This document shows positions 7,560-17,400 of a DNA stretch of 17,732 nt, one piece after another. Position numbers and translations under genes: made by a program. This stretch comes from Actinomortierella ambigua (taxonomy: Eukaryota > Mortierellomycota > Mortierellomycetes > Mortierellales > Mortierellaceae), in the NCBI GenBank assembly GCA_016098155.1, contig JAAAJB010000679.1, positions 1 to 17,732 on the forward strand. The letters are read 5' to 3'. Each line of letters begins with the position of its first letter. The first letter of the stretch is position 1. The notes under the pieces were generated by a model. The model was not told where the DNA came from, made no database searches, and worked only from the letters and a program-made list of their open reading frames with translations.

Positions 7560-9954
7560 ATGCCATCTCTCCTAGTTCGTGCCGCTGGGGAATGCACAAC
7601 GGCAAATCATGCACAGAGTTCCTTTGTCACCATTCGCATCACAGTCTCTGATCACGCAGCAGCTGTGCTTTCCATTTCCGAGGAGTCAGCAGCAGCAGGA
7701 ACAACTCATGTCGACACCAACAACATTGCTGTCGAATCTCTGTCGTCTCAGTCAGAGTTGGTGGCCACGTTCCTAAGAGAGCCCTCGTCTCCAACCTCAT
7801 GCTTTATCGACTCGAAGGGCAATCTTGTCTGGGTGACGACGACCTCTCTCCACGCGAGCAGGGACAGTGAAAGGGGGACACTCCCTTGGGGCATAATTAT
7901 TCCGCTCTCCCGCAGTGCACCCCAGAATTGGACAGTCCTCCGCGGAGACAAACCCATCGGCCTTGGTCCAGGAGCACACATTCCCTCCCCCTCCTCCTCT
8001 CATGGTCTGATCGATATCGGCGCAACATCATGGCATGTCGCTCTCCGACACCAAGCCAGTGACCCAGACCGTGGGTCCATCCTCCAATGGACCCCCCTCG
8101 ACTCCACTGTCTTGCCCAAGCATAGCTGGCATCCTGTAAGTCGACAATTCCTTTTGTCAGTGCCTCTCTCCACCCCCTTTGTCCCACGCTTTTTTTTTTT
8201 TAAAGTCGAAACGGCGATCTGTTACTGAAAACGATTTTTGCCATTGTCATCCCCTTCCTCTTTCGCAGAACATGAGGCAATTGGGCGACCTGCTGGCTGT
8301 CTCCCTTCGCCCACAAACGTTAGCCGCCATCACGAACAAGGGATACAGCGTCGAATGGCCCATCTCTCAGCAGACACTATCAACACCCTCGACATCGGTG
8401 CCCAGCCCATCAATTGCCCACAAGCTGGAGACTTTGGATCCGTTGTGCCTAGATCCAATAGCAAGTCGCCTCGTTTCTGCCGCGTCCCCACAAAGATCCT
8501 ACCTGCTCTGTGTACCGGTAAAGTCGACAATGCGCACTGCTCTTTTTGAGGTCCCTTTGAAACTTTAAAGAGGTCACTGACAATCCTTCTGCGTTTATTT
8601 TGGCTTGGCATTTTTTGTTTATTTCCTTCTGCAGAACAACAACTCGGAGAAGGCCCAGTTGTACGAGTGGAGCGGCCAAAGGTCCCGAGGACCATTCTAC
8701 GTCTTGCTCCCACGTCGGGATTCCACCCAGCATCTTTCGCTTGCTGCTCTATCAGTTTCGAATCATGAAGACAGGCTGGTGTTGAAGGAGGCTGAGTCCT
8801 CCATACACTTTCGATACACTGCTACCGAAGGCTTTTCGCGCATCTGGAGCACCCACCCACATTTTTTGTCGATGCAGCATAGCCTGCATGCTCGTCAGGC
8901 CAACGAAACAGGAGCCGAAAATGGGGCGGAGAACACAACGGAAGACACCGCGGCCATCGTGGTTGGCGGAATCGTAACGCTGGTCGTCATTCTGAGTCTT
9001 GTTGTCTACTGCTTCTTTTTTCGGCGGAAGCGCAACGAGTCGCTCATCAGCAAGATTCTCGACAAGTACAGTGGGCAGTCCAAAAGCAGCCCGAGCCTCA
9101 CGCCCCTCAATGACGACTACTATGTTCGACCAGCGCCAATCTCCCTTCATTCACCAGACGATGCTGAACAAGAGCGCGAGGACCAGCAGCAGATTGCTCT
9201 TCAAAAAATGCAGATCGAGGGTCACTCCAGACCAAGCTCGGTCGTTTTGGTCTCGTCATCCTTGGCCATCCCTCTGGCACCTCCTCAGCCATATGCTCCG
9301 ACGCACGAAGACTTGCCGTACACTCAAGGGCAACAACCGCCACCACCACAGCAACAACAACATCAGCATCAGCATCAGCATCAGCATCAACAACAACAAC
9401 ATCAATATCAACCCCTACAACAAGAGCCCTATTCTTCATCGCTGCATTCCATTCAATCAGACGCAGTCTCTGTTGCAAGTGCCGGATGGCCTTCATCGAG
9501 CAGTGTACAGGATTTGCCGGTCGTCACGGCGGCCGTGCCTTGGGGAAATGCGGCTGGAAAGACTGGCGCAACACCAGCGATGATGATGCCACACTATTAT
9601 GGCGTTGCGACACCGGTAGTGATGATGCCACATTATTACGGGTCGTCGTCGTCATCATCGTCAGCCCCTGACTCCAGCTCTGATGCTAGCGGCACGTTGG
9701 CCTCGCGGCCTGTCGAATCAATCACGTTGTACGAGATGGCGGACAAGGAGCGGTTGCGACACCAAGCGCAAAGCCAGCTGTCATCTCTACCGACCGGAGT
9801 ACTTGCAGCTCAGCACCAACATCACCACATGGAGAGCGGGGCAATGGACGATAATCTCCCACCACCACCGCCCTACCTACAAAAGGTTGAGGCCACGCTA
9901 CAGGAGCCCAGTGCACCCACGGGCTCTGGCATTGGCTTCCACCCTGCCACTTAA
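7560..9954 (+). CDS. Single-pass receptor-like membrane protein with a long low-complexity cytoplasmic tail
   Basis: Three exons (7560-8135, 8269-8517 and 8635-9954), all phase 0 with GT..AG junctions, give 714 residues. Residues 1-380 look like a folded ectodomain, with recurring short units such as KGNLVWVT, DIGATSWHV, KGYSVEW and YEWSG. These suggest a beta-propeller or lectin-like sheet fold, but I recognise no named domain. A membrane helix lies at about 382-404 (IVVGGIVTLVVILSLVVYCF) and is followed by RRKR, which predicts a cytosolic C terminus. The tail (405-714) holds a Q/H tract (508-534), two copies of ATPxxMMPHYYG (587-611), poly-Ser, a His cluster and a terminal PPPPPY that includes a PPxY-type motif. 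The N terminus (MPSLLVRAAGEC) is a poor signal peptide for such a topology, so an upstream first exon may be missing: an acceptor-like ctctcctag lies just inside the ATG (ending at 7575). No function is assigned. The surface location fits the GPI proteases that follow. Confidence 0.75.
8950..9021 (+). other. Transmembrane helix coding segment
   Basis: About 24 uninterrupted hydrophobic residues (AAIVVGGIVTLVVILSLVVY, then CFFF) are bounded by acidic EDT on the N side and by RRKR on the C side. The positive-inside rule places the long tail in the cytosol. Confidence 0.85.
9334..9415 (+). repeat. CAR/CAY triplet tract encoding poly-Q/His-Gln repeats
   Basis: A run of CCA, CAG, CAA and CAT codons encodes PPPP, then Q4, then five His-Gln alternations and a second Q/H run. 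The CATCAG unit repeats four or five times in a row. Such tracts change length readily and probably form a disordered segment of the cytosolic tail. Confidence 0.85.
9568..9642 (+). repeat. 39-nt tandem duplication encoding ATPxxMMPHYYG
   Basis: Two copies (9568-9603 and 9607-9642) encode ATPAMMMPHYYG and ATPVVMMPHYYG with a 13-residue period. The copies differ at several synonymous and non-synonymous sites, so the duplication is not very recent and the HYYG core is kept. Confidence 0.8.
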
Positions 9955-9962
9955 TGTACATA
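9955..9962 (+). promoter_or_regulatory. Candidate Pumilio/Puf binding site in the 3'UTR
   Basis: TGTACATA directly follows the TAA and matches the RNA consensus UGUANAUA of Puf proteins, which control stability or localisation of bound mRNAs. A single 8-mer can occur by chance; its place inside the 3'UTR, upstream of the poly(A) signal, is what makes it worth noting. Confidence 0.35.
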
Positions 9963-10009
9963 CATGTATTGTCGCAGTGCCCTGGCGGCGCTGCCTATCC
10001 GACCGTTAA

Positions 10010-10015
10010 AATAAA
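10010..10015 (+). terminator. Poly(A) signal AATAAA of the membrane-protein gene
   Basis: A canonical AATAAA lies 56 nt after the stop codon, followed by a T/GT-rich stretch (ctgtttgtgtgtgcatgt). The arrangement is that of a fungal or animal polyadenylation site. Confidence 0.55.
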
Positions 10016-10399
10016 ATGGGGGATTCCCACCTCTATTCTGTTTGTGTGTGCATGTCTCCATCCTCTCCCCCTCGACCCTGAGACCCTTTTTCCACTTTTT
10101 CCTCTTTTTTTCATTTCTTTCACTCTTATGCTCTCTCTCCCTTTCTTTCTTTCTCTCCCCTCTTCTCTTTCATCTCTTCCACGTTCTCTCGGCAACTCCC
10201 CTTCTCTCTTCCCCTCTTCTTTCTTGCTCTTACTCCTGCCCCCAACCCCTGTCCTCCCCCCACCAACGGAGTCCTATCAAGGCTAATTTTCGCTTTGAGA
10301 CTGGTCCTGGCCTCCCCCTCCTCTCCCTCCCCCCTGGCCCTTTTCATCCACCGTACCCTTCCTCTCGCGCCGCCCTCCCCAATTCCCCAATTGACCGTT

Positions 10400-10689
10400 A
10401 TGAAATTCACCCTTTTGGCCTCGGCCTTTGTCCTGGCCGAGGTTGCACTGGCTGCCTCGACAAACTTTGTCACGTAAGGACTAAAAGCTACCCCATTGAA
10501 CTTCATTCAGGAATTCGCTTTTTTGAATCAACCATTTGAAATGATGTCCAGCTGGACTTCAGTTCAAGGGTGCAGCTACATATTGCGATTATTCAATCTC
10601 CGCACAAGATACATAGCCTCGGCCTCGGCCTCCTCCTCCCCAAATGTCAAAGGAAGGAGGGAGGAGCACAGATAGGCTCTATTGAACAT

Positions 10690-10739
<50 letters not shown>

Positions 10740-12977
10740 TCCATCTTATCATTCACGCATGTCCCCAAGAGCTACTCCCTTTCTTTTTGCCACTTTGACA
10801 ACACGAGTGGGAGATGGGGCGGGTGCGCTCATGTTCGATGTGTCATACAACAAACAAACACACTCTAAAATTACACCACCGTTGTGTTTTGTGGAGGCAA
10901 ATCAAAATGAGAAAATGAGCTTACACACGCTATTGCTATCTTCTTCTCCCTCGTACACCCACCTGTTCTTCTCTTGAAGTTTACCAGTGGCCAAAGTTCG
11001 CAACCCTAAAGCTGAACTTAATGCACGAGCACTGACGAAGCGTTATCTTGCCAAGCGAGCCATGGGCACTTCTGCCCTGACAAATTCGGCGAACGATGTC
11101 CTGTATAGTAAGTGATTGGTGCATGCGACTTTCTCTCGCAGTGCAGTAGGATCAGCTTTGTCTGAAACATTGACCAACCCACATGCGCAACCAATTTCTC
11201 TATCCCCCCTCTCTCTCCTTTTGTCACAAATGAAAAACTATAGCCGTTCCCCTGGCCATCGGCACTCCTCCTCAGACGTTCCATCTGGCCATCGACACTG
11301 GATCTCCAGTCACCTGGGTGTCGTCCAACACGTGCATAGGCGAAGGCTGCGCTGGTGTCCACACCTACAACTGCCAGGCATCCTCGTACGTTTACAAGCG
11401 GCGTTGATTCAGTGGATACGCTAATATTTTGTCTTCAACCCCGACCCCCTCTCACTAAACAAGAATGCACAACTTTTTTGTCTACTCTACTTCAGAACAT
11501 GCCGCATCATACAAGGCCAGACATTCACTGCCAAATATGTCAGTGGTCAAAGCGTAGTAGGCAGCTACACACAGGAGATGATGGATCTGGCATCGTTGCG
11601 CTTTCCTGCTATCATTGGTGTAGTGACTCAGAACAGCGCTCGTCTGACGGCGGGTGTCGATGGCATCATGGGCCTATGGTATTATGGCAAGAATGCCGCC
11701 GTGCCGTTTCTAGATCGCATGAAGAACGCCACTATCCTTACAGAGCAGGTCATGGGTGTCTACCTCCGGCCTTCGGACCACACCCCTCAAGCGCTTGCCC
11801 CGGGCCAAGGTGGCGAGGTCACTTTTGGCGGCCTTAACCCTGCCCGGTACACTGGCGAGATTACCTACATTAATAATGTTGGACCTTCGTCATGGACGGT
11901 AAGGCTTTTAGAATCATGGGCCGGCTTGACGTATGCAATACCTTTTCTCTGTGGAATTGTCCCGCACTTACTCGGGGATGGGTTTTGTTCATATTACTCT
12001 CTTAGATTCCAGTTTCCGGTCTGTCAGTCAATGGTCAACAAATCCCGCTCACCAATGTTACGGCCACTATTGATACGGGAACAACGGCCTTCCTGGTACC
12101 CCCAGCTATCTCCAACGCTGTAAATGGAGCAATTCCTGGTGCCGCGCAGTTGGTAAGGATTACCGATAAAAGCAAGAGAGAGATGACACTGTGTCATGTA
12201 ACCAAAGAGCATTAATACTCCAATGCAAAACATCCCATGCATGTCACACTTACCTTCTCCCCTCCCCTTCCCTTCCCCCCTCCTCCTCTCGCCCTCTTCC
12301 GACCCGATAGACTGGTGCCGATGACTCGTGGCTCCTGCCATGCACGGGATCGTCCAAGATAACCCTGACGTTTGGCACATTCTCGGCAGATATCCCGTAT
12401 GCCGATCTCGTCCTCGAGGCCACTGCTCAGCAAACGTCCCGAGGCCCTTACTGCTACTCGACTGTGATGCATCCCACTGGTGCGACCGCTACAATCGATG
12501 TATGTTCGCCTTTTTTTTTAATGCGTGTTTCTTTCCTGCAGAGTCGCATTTTTTTTTTTTAGCTTCTCTTTGTGGTCTGGCGCGATAGTACTAATGCGCC
12601 AATGCGTGTGTTTTTTTCACTTTGTCATGTAGCAATGGCTGATTGGCGACACGTTCATCAAGAATGTGTTTAGTGTCTACGACTTTAGCAATACCGCGCC
12701 TCTCGGCCGCATCGGATTTGCAAAGCTCGCGGAAGCTGACCCGCGAAACAAGAACAATCCCGGAAGTGGCGGAAATGGTGGTATCGACGCTGGTGGTGGA
12801 AATGGTGGCAACGGTGGTGGTAGTGGTAGTGGTGGTACCGGCGGCACCGGCGGCGGTGGGGGTCGCAACAACGGCGGCGGAATTTTCACTCCCAACACTG
12901 CTGCGGCGAGGGGCAACAGTGGCGACCTATGGTGGATGGTATTTATTTCCCTTGCATGTGCATTGACTACCTTTTAG
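10400..12977 (+). CDS. GPI-anchored pepsin-family aspartic protease, copy 1
   Basis: An A1-family (pepsin/yapsin-like) endopeptidase predicted to act at the cell surface. Seven exons (10400-10473, 10980-11107, 11244-11385, 11496-11898, 12006-12152, 12311-12499 and 12633-12977) give 475 residues. Order of parts: signal peptide MKFTLLASAFVLAEVALA; a short propeptide with basic sites at KR45-46 and KR50-51, suited to a kexin-type protease; N-lobe catalytic AIDTGSPVTWV (Asp85); a flap candidate around Tyr129; C-lobe catalytic ATIDTGTTAFLVP (Asp272); and the conserved GDTFIKNVFSVYDF near 366-379. Cysteine-rich SNTCIGEGC and the C-lobe pair PCTG...YCYS look like disulfides. After the catalytic fold come about 40 residues rich in Gly and Asn (405-444), then GNSGD and a hydrophobic end LWWMVFISLACALTTF, a GPI-attachment pattern. 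The first intron (506 nt) carries a (GA)n tract. It is a tandem paralog of the gene at 14407. The substrate is unknown. Confidence 0.93.
10694..10736 (+). repeat. (AG)21 microsatellite in protease 1 intron 1
   Basis: An uninterrupted AG run of 43 nt inside the first intron. Protease 2 has a similar purine run in its own first intron, and both genes have CT-rich leaders upstream. Confidence 0.9.
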
Positions 12978-13576
12978 AAATACATTCCTCTGTTTCGCAT
13001 TGTACGTATATAAAAAAAGTGATCATTGGGGAAAAGGGTATGTTCAAAGGGGGCATATGTGGTCCGAAAAGGAGGAGGGAAATACCGTCTCTCTTTAATC
13101 ACTTGGGGTATGCGGCCGACATGTTTCACTCATTGGCCGACATCTGCCAACCGCGATGCCGCTGATTTGCCCACGGTATAGTAGCACGACTTGCATGGGC
13201 TAATGTGCAGGGCACGTGCGGATGGTGTACATCTTTTACCAACATCATTGCTCGCTTTGAGTCTGCTTTCATTCTGATGCCGGGCAGATGCTTTAGTTGG
13301 TAAGCAGCTATTGTTTTCAATCCTTGGATGTCTCACGCGGAACATCATGCGAAGATAGATAGACACTGCCCATCCAGAGTGGCTGTTTACAAGTTTACAT
13401 TCTCGACAATCGCAATTCAATAATTCGACCGATATTATCATGATCTCTGTTCGTCTGTAGTCTGATTGTAACGTGAGAGGTGTTGGATGTAGGTAGGGAT
13501 TCAGTGAGAGGCTCATGCCTCCCCTCCCCCTCCCCCATGAGACAGAAAGGATAGTGGCCACCCAGCTCTATACCAC

Positions 13577-13607
13577 GCCATGCCATGCCCTGTCATGCCA
13601 TGCGAGC
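13577..13607. repeat. CATGC pentamer cluster
   Basis: Five CATGC/CATGCC-like units (two adjoining, one degenerate, two more) lie within 31 nt. It could be a small tandem array or a cluster of binding sites upstream of protease 2. Confidence 0.4.
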
Positions 13608-13756
13608 AAAAGGAACAACCCTTGCGGGGACACATATATTTCCATGGCCTGTGCCTACGACTGGCTGGCGGGCCTAACCTTCAGACTGTCGAGGATGGCC
13701 TACCTGCTGCAAGTCATGCAATGAATCTGAAAGGAAGGAGGAATGCTGCTGCTCTC

Positions 13757-13784
13757 TTTATATATTTATATATACTGTATATAC
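13757..13784 (+). promoter_or_regulatory. TATA-rich block upstream of protease 2
   Basis: TTTATATATTTATATATACTGTATATAC is the strongest TATA-like block in the gap. It lies about 620 nt before the ATG, so using it would imply a long leader or an unseen leader intron. A promoter role is tentative. Confidence 0.25.
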
Positions 13785-14263
13785 CTCAGTTTGCACCACC
13801 ACCACCGCGCACATTCGCATCAGCGCTCACAACACGACGCGGAAGAAGAGTCGACACTGCATCCTCCTCCCTCCCAACAGAAGAGACGAGACCAGACAAT
13901 TTGCCAATTAGAGTTTATTCACAAGGCGCTCAGCGCACTGCCAGCACGTTGAGCCTGTTTGCTGCTGTGTGTTGTTGCTGTTGCTTGTTCCAACGCTCTT
14001 GACCCTGGGTCCTCTCTCCTCTCCTCTCTTCTCCTCTCCTCTCCTCTTTGTCTTGTCTTCGGTTTTTCCATTCTCCTTTCTCTTCCTCTTCTTTTCTCCA
14101 CCTCAACCGTAACCTCTGTTCTTCCTGACAGTCGACCGTTCGTACACGAGGACTCCAAGGCTCTATCGACCCGCTCATCCCTCTCGTCACCTCCCTACAG
14201 CCCTGGTTTCTTTTTTCTCCACGACCCGGGGCCTTTTGACAACCATCTCTCCTCTTCGCCCCT

Positions 14264-14282
14264 CCTCTTTCTCTCTTTCTCG

Positions 14283-14315
<33 letters not shown>

Positions 14316-14316
14316 A
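14264..14316 (+). repeat. (CT)n tract in the leader of protease 2
   Basis: A pyrimidine run with uninterrupted CT stretches of 18 and 14 nt ends about 90 nt before the ATG. It is complementary to the GA tract in intron 1 of the same gene (14719-14758). Confidence 0.85.
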
Positions 14317-14406
14317 GTCCTCTGTCGCCTACCCACTCATCCATTCTCTCTCTCCTCTTCGCCTTCCCGCCCCCTCATCTCCCTCCATCCACTCCCTCTC
14401 TTTCAA

Positions 14407-17400
14407 ATGAAATTCGTCGTCCTTGCTTCGGCGCTGGCACTCGCACAGAGTACTATTGCTGCGACACAGGGCTTTGTTACGTAAGTTGAACGGAGTGCGG
14501 TGAGGAGGCAAGCTTGCCCCTGCGACAGCATTCGGAATGCATCATTCAGTTGCTCAGATGGAGTCAAGGATTCGACGCTCATTCCCTCCCCCCTCGCCCA
14601 ACACTCCCCCACCACCGCCTTTCTCTCTCTCGCTGGACTCGACCCATACACAAACTCGGACATGCACATAAACCCCTGCAGTCCGGGAAATTTTTTTAAT
14701 TAAGTAAAATCATGCCTGAAAGAGAGAGAGATAGAGAGAGAGAGAGAGGCAGAGAGAGTGGACCAATGTTCTTGCTCTCTCCCTCTCTCTGCCACGCTTT
14801 CATGGACCTCCTTCTCCTGGCGATCTGTCTCTTGGACATGATTTGCCAACCAGTCTCTGACATGCAAGGAGGGAAAGTGAGAGAGAGGGAAAAAACACTG
14901 CGCTATGAGGTGTTCGGACACTTCATTACTAACCCGCAACAAGGAGATCCCACCCCACCCCCCAAGAGCGTTTTGGGAGAGCAAGAGGATGGGGTGGAGT
15001 GGAGGGAATGAATGGGCAGGGACCCTCTCTCTCCTCTCTCTTGACTGCATAAGCTGGGCAAAAGGCTGCACAGCATACAGAAGACATTCTGCCGGTTCCA
15101 GTCCGACAAATGTTCCTGAGCCAAGCTCGAAAGGATGATCGAGTCTAACAATCCTCGCGTATACTACTGCTCACCCATCTTGGTACCCCTTCCCCGCCTC
15201 CCAATTGCACCTCGATGTCATAGACTACCAATCGAACGGCGAGTCAACCATGCTGTCAAGGTCAGCCCCGAGTCATTGACAACACGATACCTCCAGCGAC
15301 GAGCGTCTGACAGCCTCCCCTTGACATCTGTGAACCACGATGTGTTGTATTGTAAGCAAAGCAAGGAAGACAAGGACCCTTTTTTTATTTTATTTTTTTT
15401 ATTCAAATGTGTCTCCTTTTTTTATTGGGAGATCTAATCTCGGTTGTGGGGTTGCGGCCCTGATCCTGCTACTACTCTGCCCCTCCGCATTTGACTTGCC
15501 CTGGCTGAGACGGCTGACCGTTGGCAAACAACTCTCTATCTCTCTCCCTCTCTCATCATTGGTCATCAGCTACCCCTGTGCAAATCGGCACTCCTCCACA
15601 AACATTCAGCTTGGCTATCGATACAGGCTCCCCTGTCACCTGGGTGTCATCCACCCAGTGCATGTCGCCTGAATGTCGGACCGTCAACAAGTATGACTGC
15701 AGTGCCTCTACGTAAGTGTGCCGCTTTGCCCTGGATGAAATGAGAGCACGTAATGACTCTCCTACCTCACCTTCCCATGCTCTATAGTCATGCCTAACTT
15801 TTTCTCCTTATCCCTTCTTAACCATCGTTACCTATGGCTCCGATGATACCATTAAAATAGGACCTGCCGCCCCCTAGGTCAGCCCTTTGAAGCCAACTAT
15901 GTCGACGGATCAAGGGCTGCTGGAACCTACTACCAGGTAAGACGAGCAAAAAAAAAAAAAAAAAAGGCGAAAAAGAAATAACAACCATGCTAAATCCAAT
16001 CCAACACCTTCGCTGCTTGTTGCCCTTTAGGAAGCATACACATTAGGCTCGATCCAATTTCAAGGCATTGTAGGCATTGTTACTGACAACAGTGCTCAGC
16101 TTCCTCGAGGCATCGACGGTATCATGGGCCTATGGTACTATGGTCAAGGCGTCAGTACGTCCCTTCGATACCTGCTATTTTCTTAACATGTCTGTTCGCG
16201 TTTTTATTTGTTTTTAGTCTCTACGTTATTAACCATGCAACCCCTTCATCAATAACTAGCCGTCCCCATCTTGGACCGAATGAAGAATGCCACGGTCTTG
16301 GACACCCCGATCATGGGCGTGTACTTGAAGGCGTCGAATCAGACTCTGAAATCGCTGGCTCCGCATCAAGGCGGCGAGGTGACTTTTGGTGGCATCAATT
16401 CGGCGCGGTACACTGGCGACATTACCTACATTAACAATGTGGGACCATCGCCTTGGACTGTAAGTTGAGTTTTTTGAGGGCCCTCTCTCTCCCTCCGACA
16501 TCCATGGAATGAAATATTATTCCACTCTACAGCTTCTATGCATGTGGGCTTTAGACTGTTTTTTTTTCTGACAGAGTTCTTTTTGGCTGGGCCATATCTG
16601 TTTTTTATAAATTTAGATCCCATTGAGCGGTGTTGGCGTCAATGGTAAGGCATTCGAAATCAAGAATGTCACGGCGATCCTCGACACAGGTACCACTGCC
16701 TTCTTGATCCCTGAAGCAGACGCAGACCTCATCAACGGCGCCATTCCCGGTGCGCAAAAACTCGTAAGTTTTATTTCTTTTTCGAGGGAAAAAAAACACC
16801 TGAGAAAATGGAGTATTCTACGCTATCTCATGGTTTTGGTCTTAAAATGCTCGGCGAGTAACGTTGTTTCTCGGTTATTTTAAAAACTAACCCCCCCCCT
16901 CTCCTTCATTTCGCACCAAATCGCATTAGCCGGCCGAATCTGTGTGGGCACTTCCATGCAATGGAACGTCCACGATGACGCTGACATTTGGCGGGTTCAC
17001 GGGCGAGGTGCCCTATCGAGATCTCGTTCTCGAGGCGACCGCAACCCCGAGCCCACAGGGTATGTACTGTGCTTCCACGGTCATGTACCCAGGCAACGTT
17101 TTTGGCAAGCTGGATGTAAGTTTCAAAAAAATACCCGATAAATGCACTAGAAATAATCTTGCAGAAACGGAAGGAAAAGAAGGAAGGTGCGGGGGTGGTT
17201 TCATTGAACCAACCTACAACAGCCCACATTCATTTCTCACACAGATCACTAATTGATACTCAATTGTTATTTGTTCCTCTCGTCCCACAAAAAAAAAGTC
17301 GTGGCTGATTGGCGACGCTTTCTTGAAGAACGTGTTTAGCGTATACGATTTCAGTGATGCCACCCCCATGGGACGGATCGGTCTCGCCAAGCTGGCGGCA

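Larger units (their letters stand above)
9955..10399. other. 3'UTR of the membrane-protein gene and C/T-rich leader of protease 1
   Basis: Just after the stop comes TGTACATA (9955-9962), then AATAAA at 10010-10015. From about 10070 to the ATG at 10400 the plus strand is dominated by C and T, with short (CT)n and (CTTT)n runs at 10131-10185 and C-runs near 10250 and 10325. No TATA box was seen. No gene lies in the gap. Confidence 0.6.
12978..14406. other. Intergenic region and C/T-rich leader of protease 2
   Basis: About 1.4 kb between the protease stop and the next protease start. It has no clear AATAAA; TATATAAAAA at 13007-13016 is A-rich and could serve. It contains a CATGC-repeat cluster (13577-13607), a TATA-rich block (13757-13784), a CTG/TTG-rich stretch (13955-13992) and then an almost pure pyrimidine region (14010-14105 and 14245-14406). 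Open frames here lack recognisable protein features. No RNA gene was seen. Confidence 0.55.

Noticed and set aside
9107..9496. Minus-strand frame with DADADADVVV repeats
   Set aside because: It is the antisense reading of the CAT/CAG tract in the membrane-protein tail.
10042..10539. 165-codon Ser/Leu/Pro-rich frame, and its antisense Arg/Glu/Gly frame
   Set aside because: It is a translation of C/T-rich leader sequence; the frame runs through the protease 1 start and donor in another phase.
10980..10994. Acceptor tttaccag (10980-10987) for protease 1 exon 2
   Set aside because: With the donor at 10474 it leads to an early stop after a few codons. The acceptor ending at 10979 keeps the frame and gives LPVAKVR, matching LPIERRV in copy 2.
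12677..12916. Minus-strand Pro-rich frame
   Set aside because: It is the antisense of the Gly-rich linker of protease 1.
13580..14489. Open frames of 140 and 176 codons upstream of protease 2
   Set aside because: Their composition follows the CT, TATA and CTG repeats, and the longer one overlaps protease 2 exon 1 out of frame.
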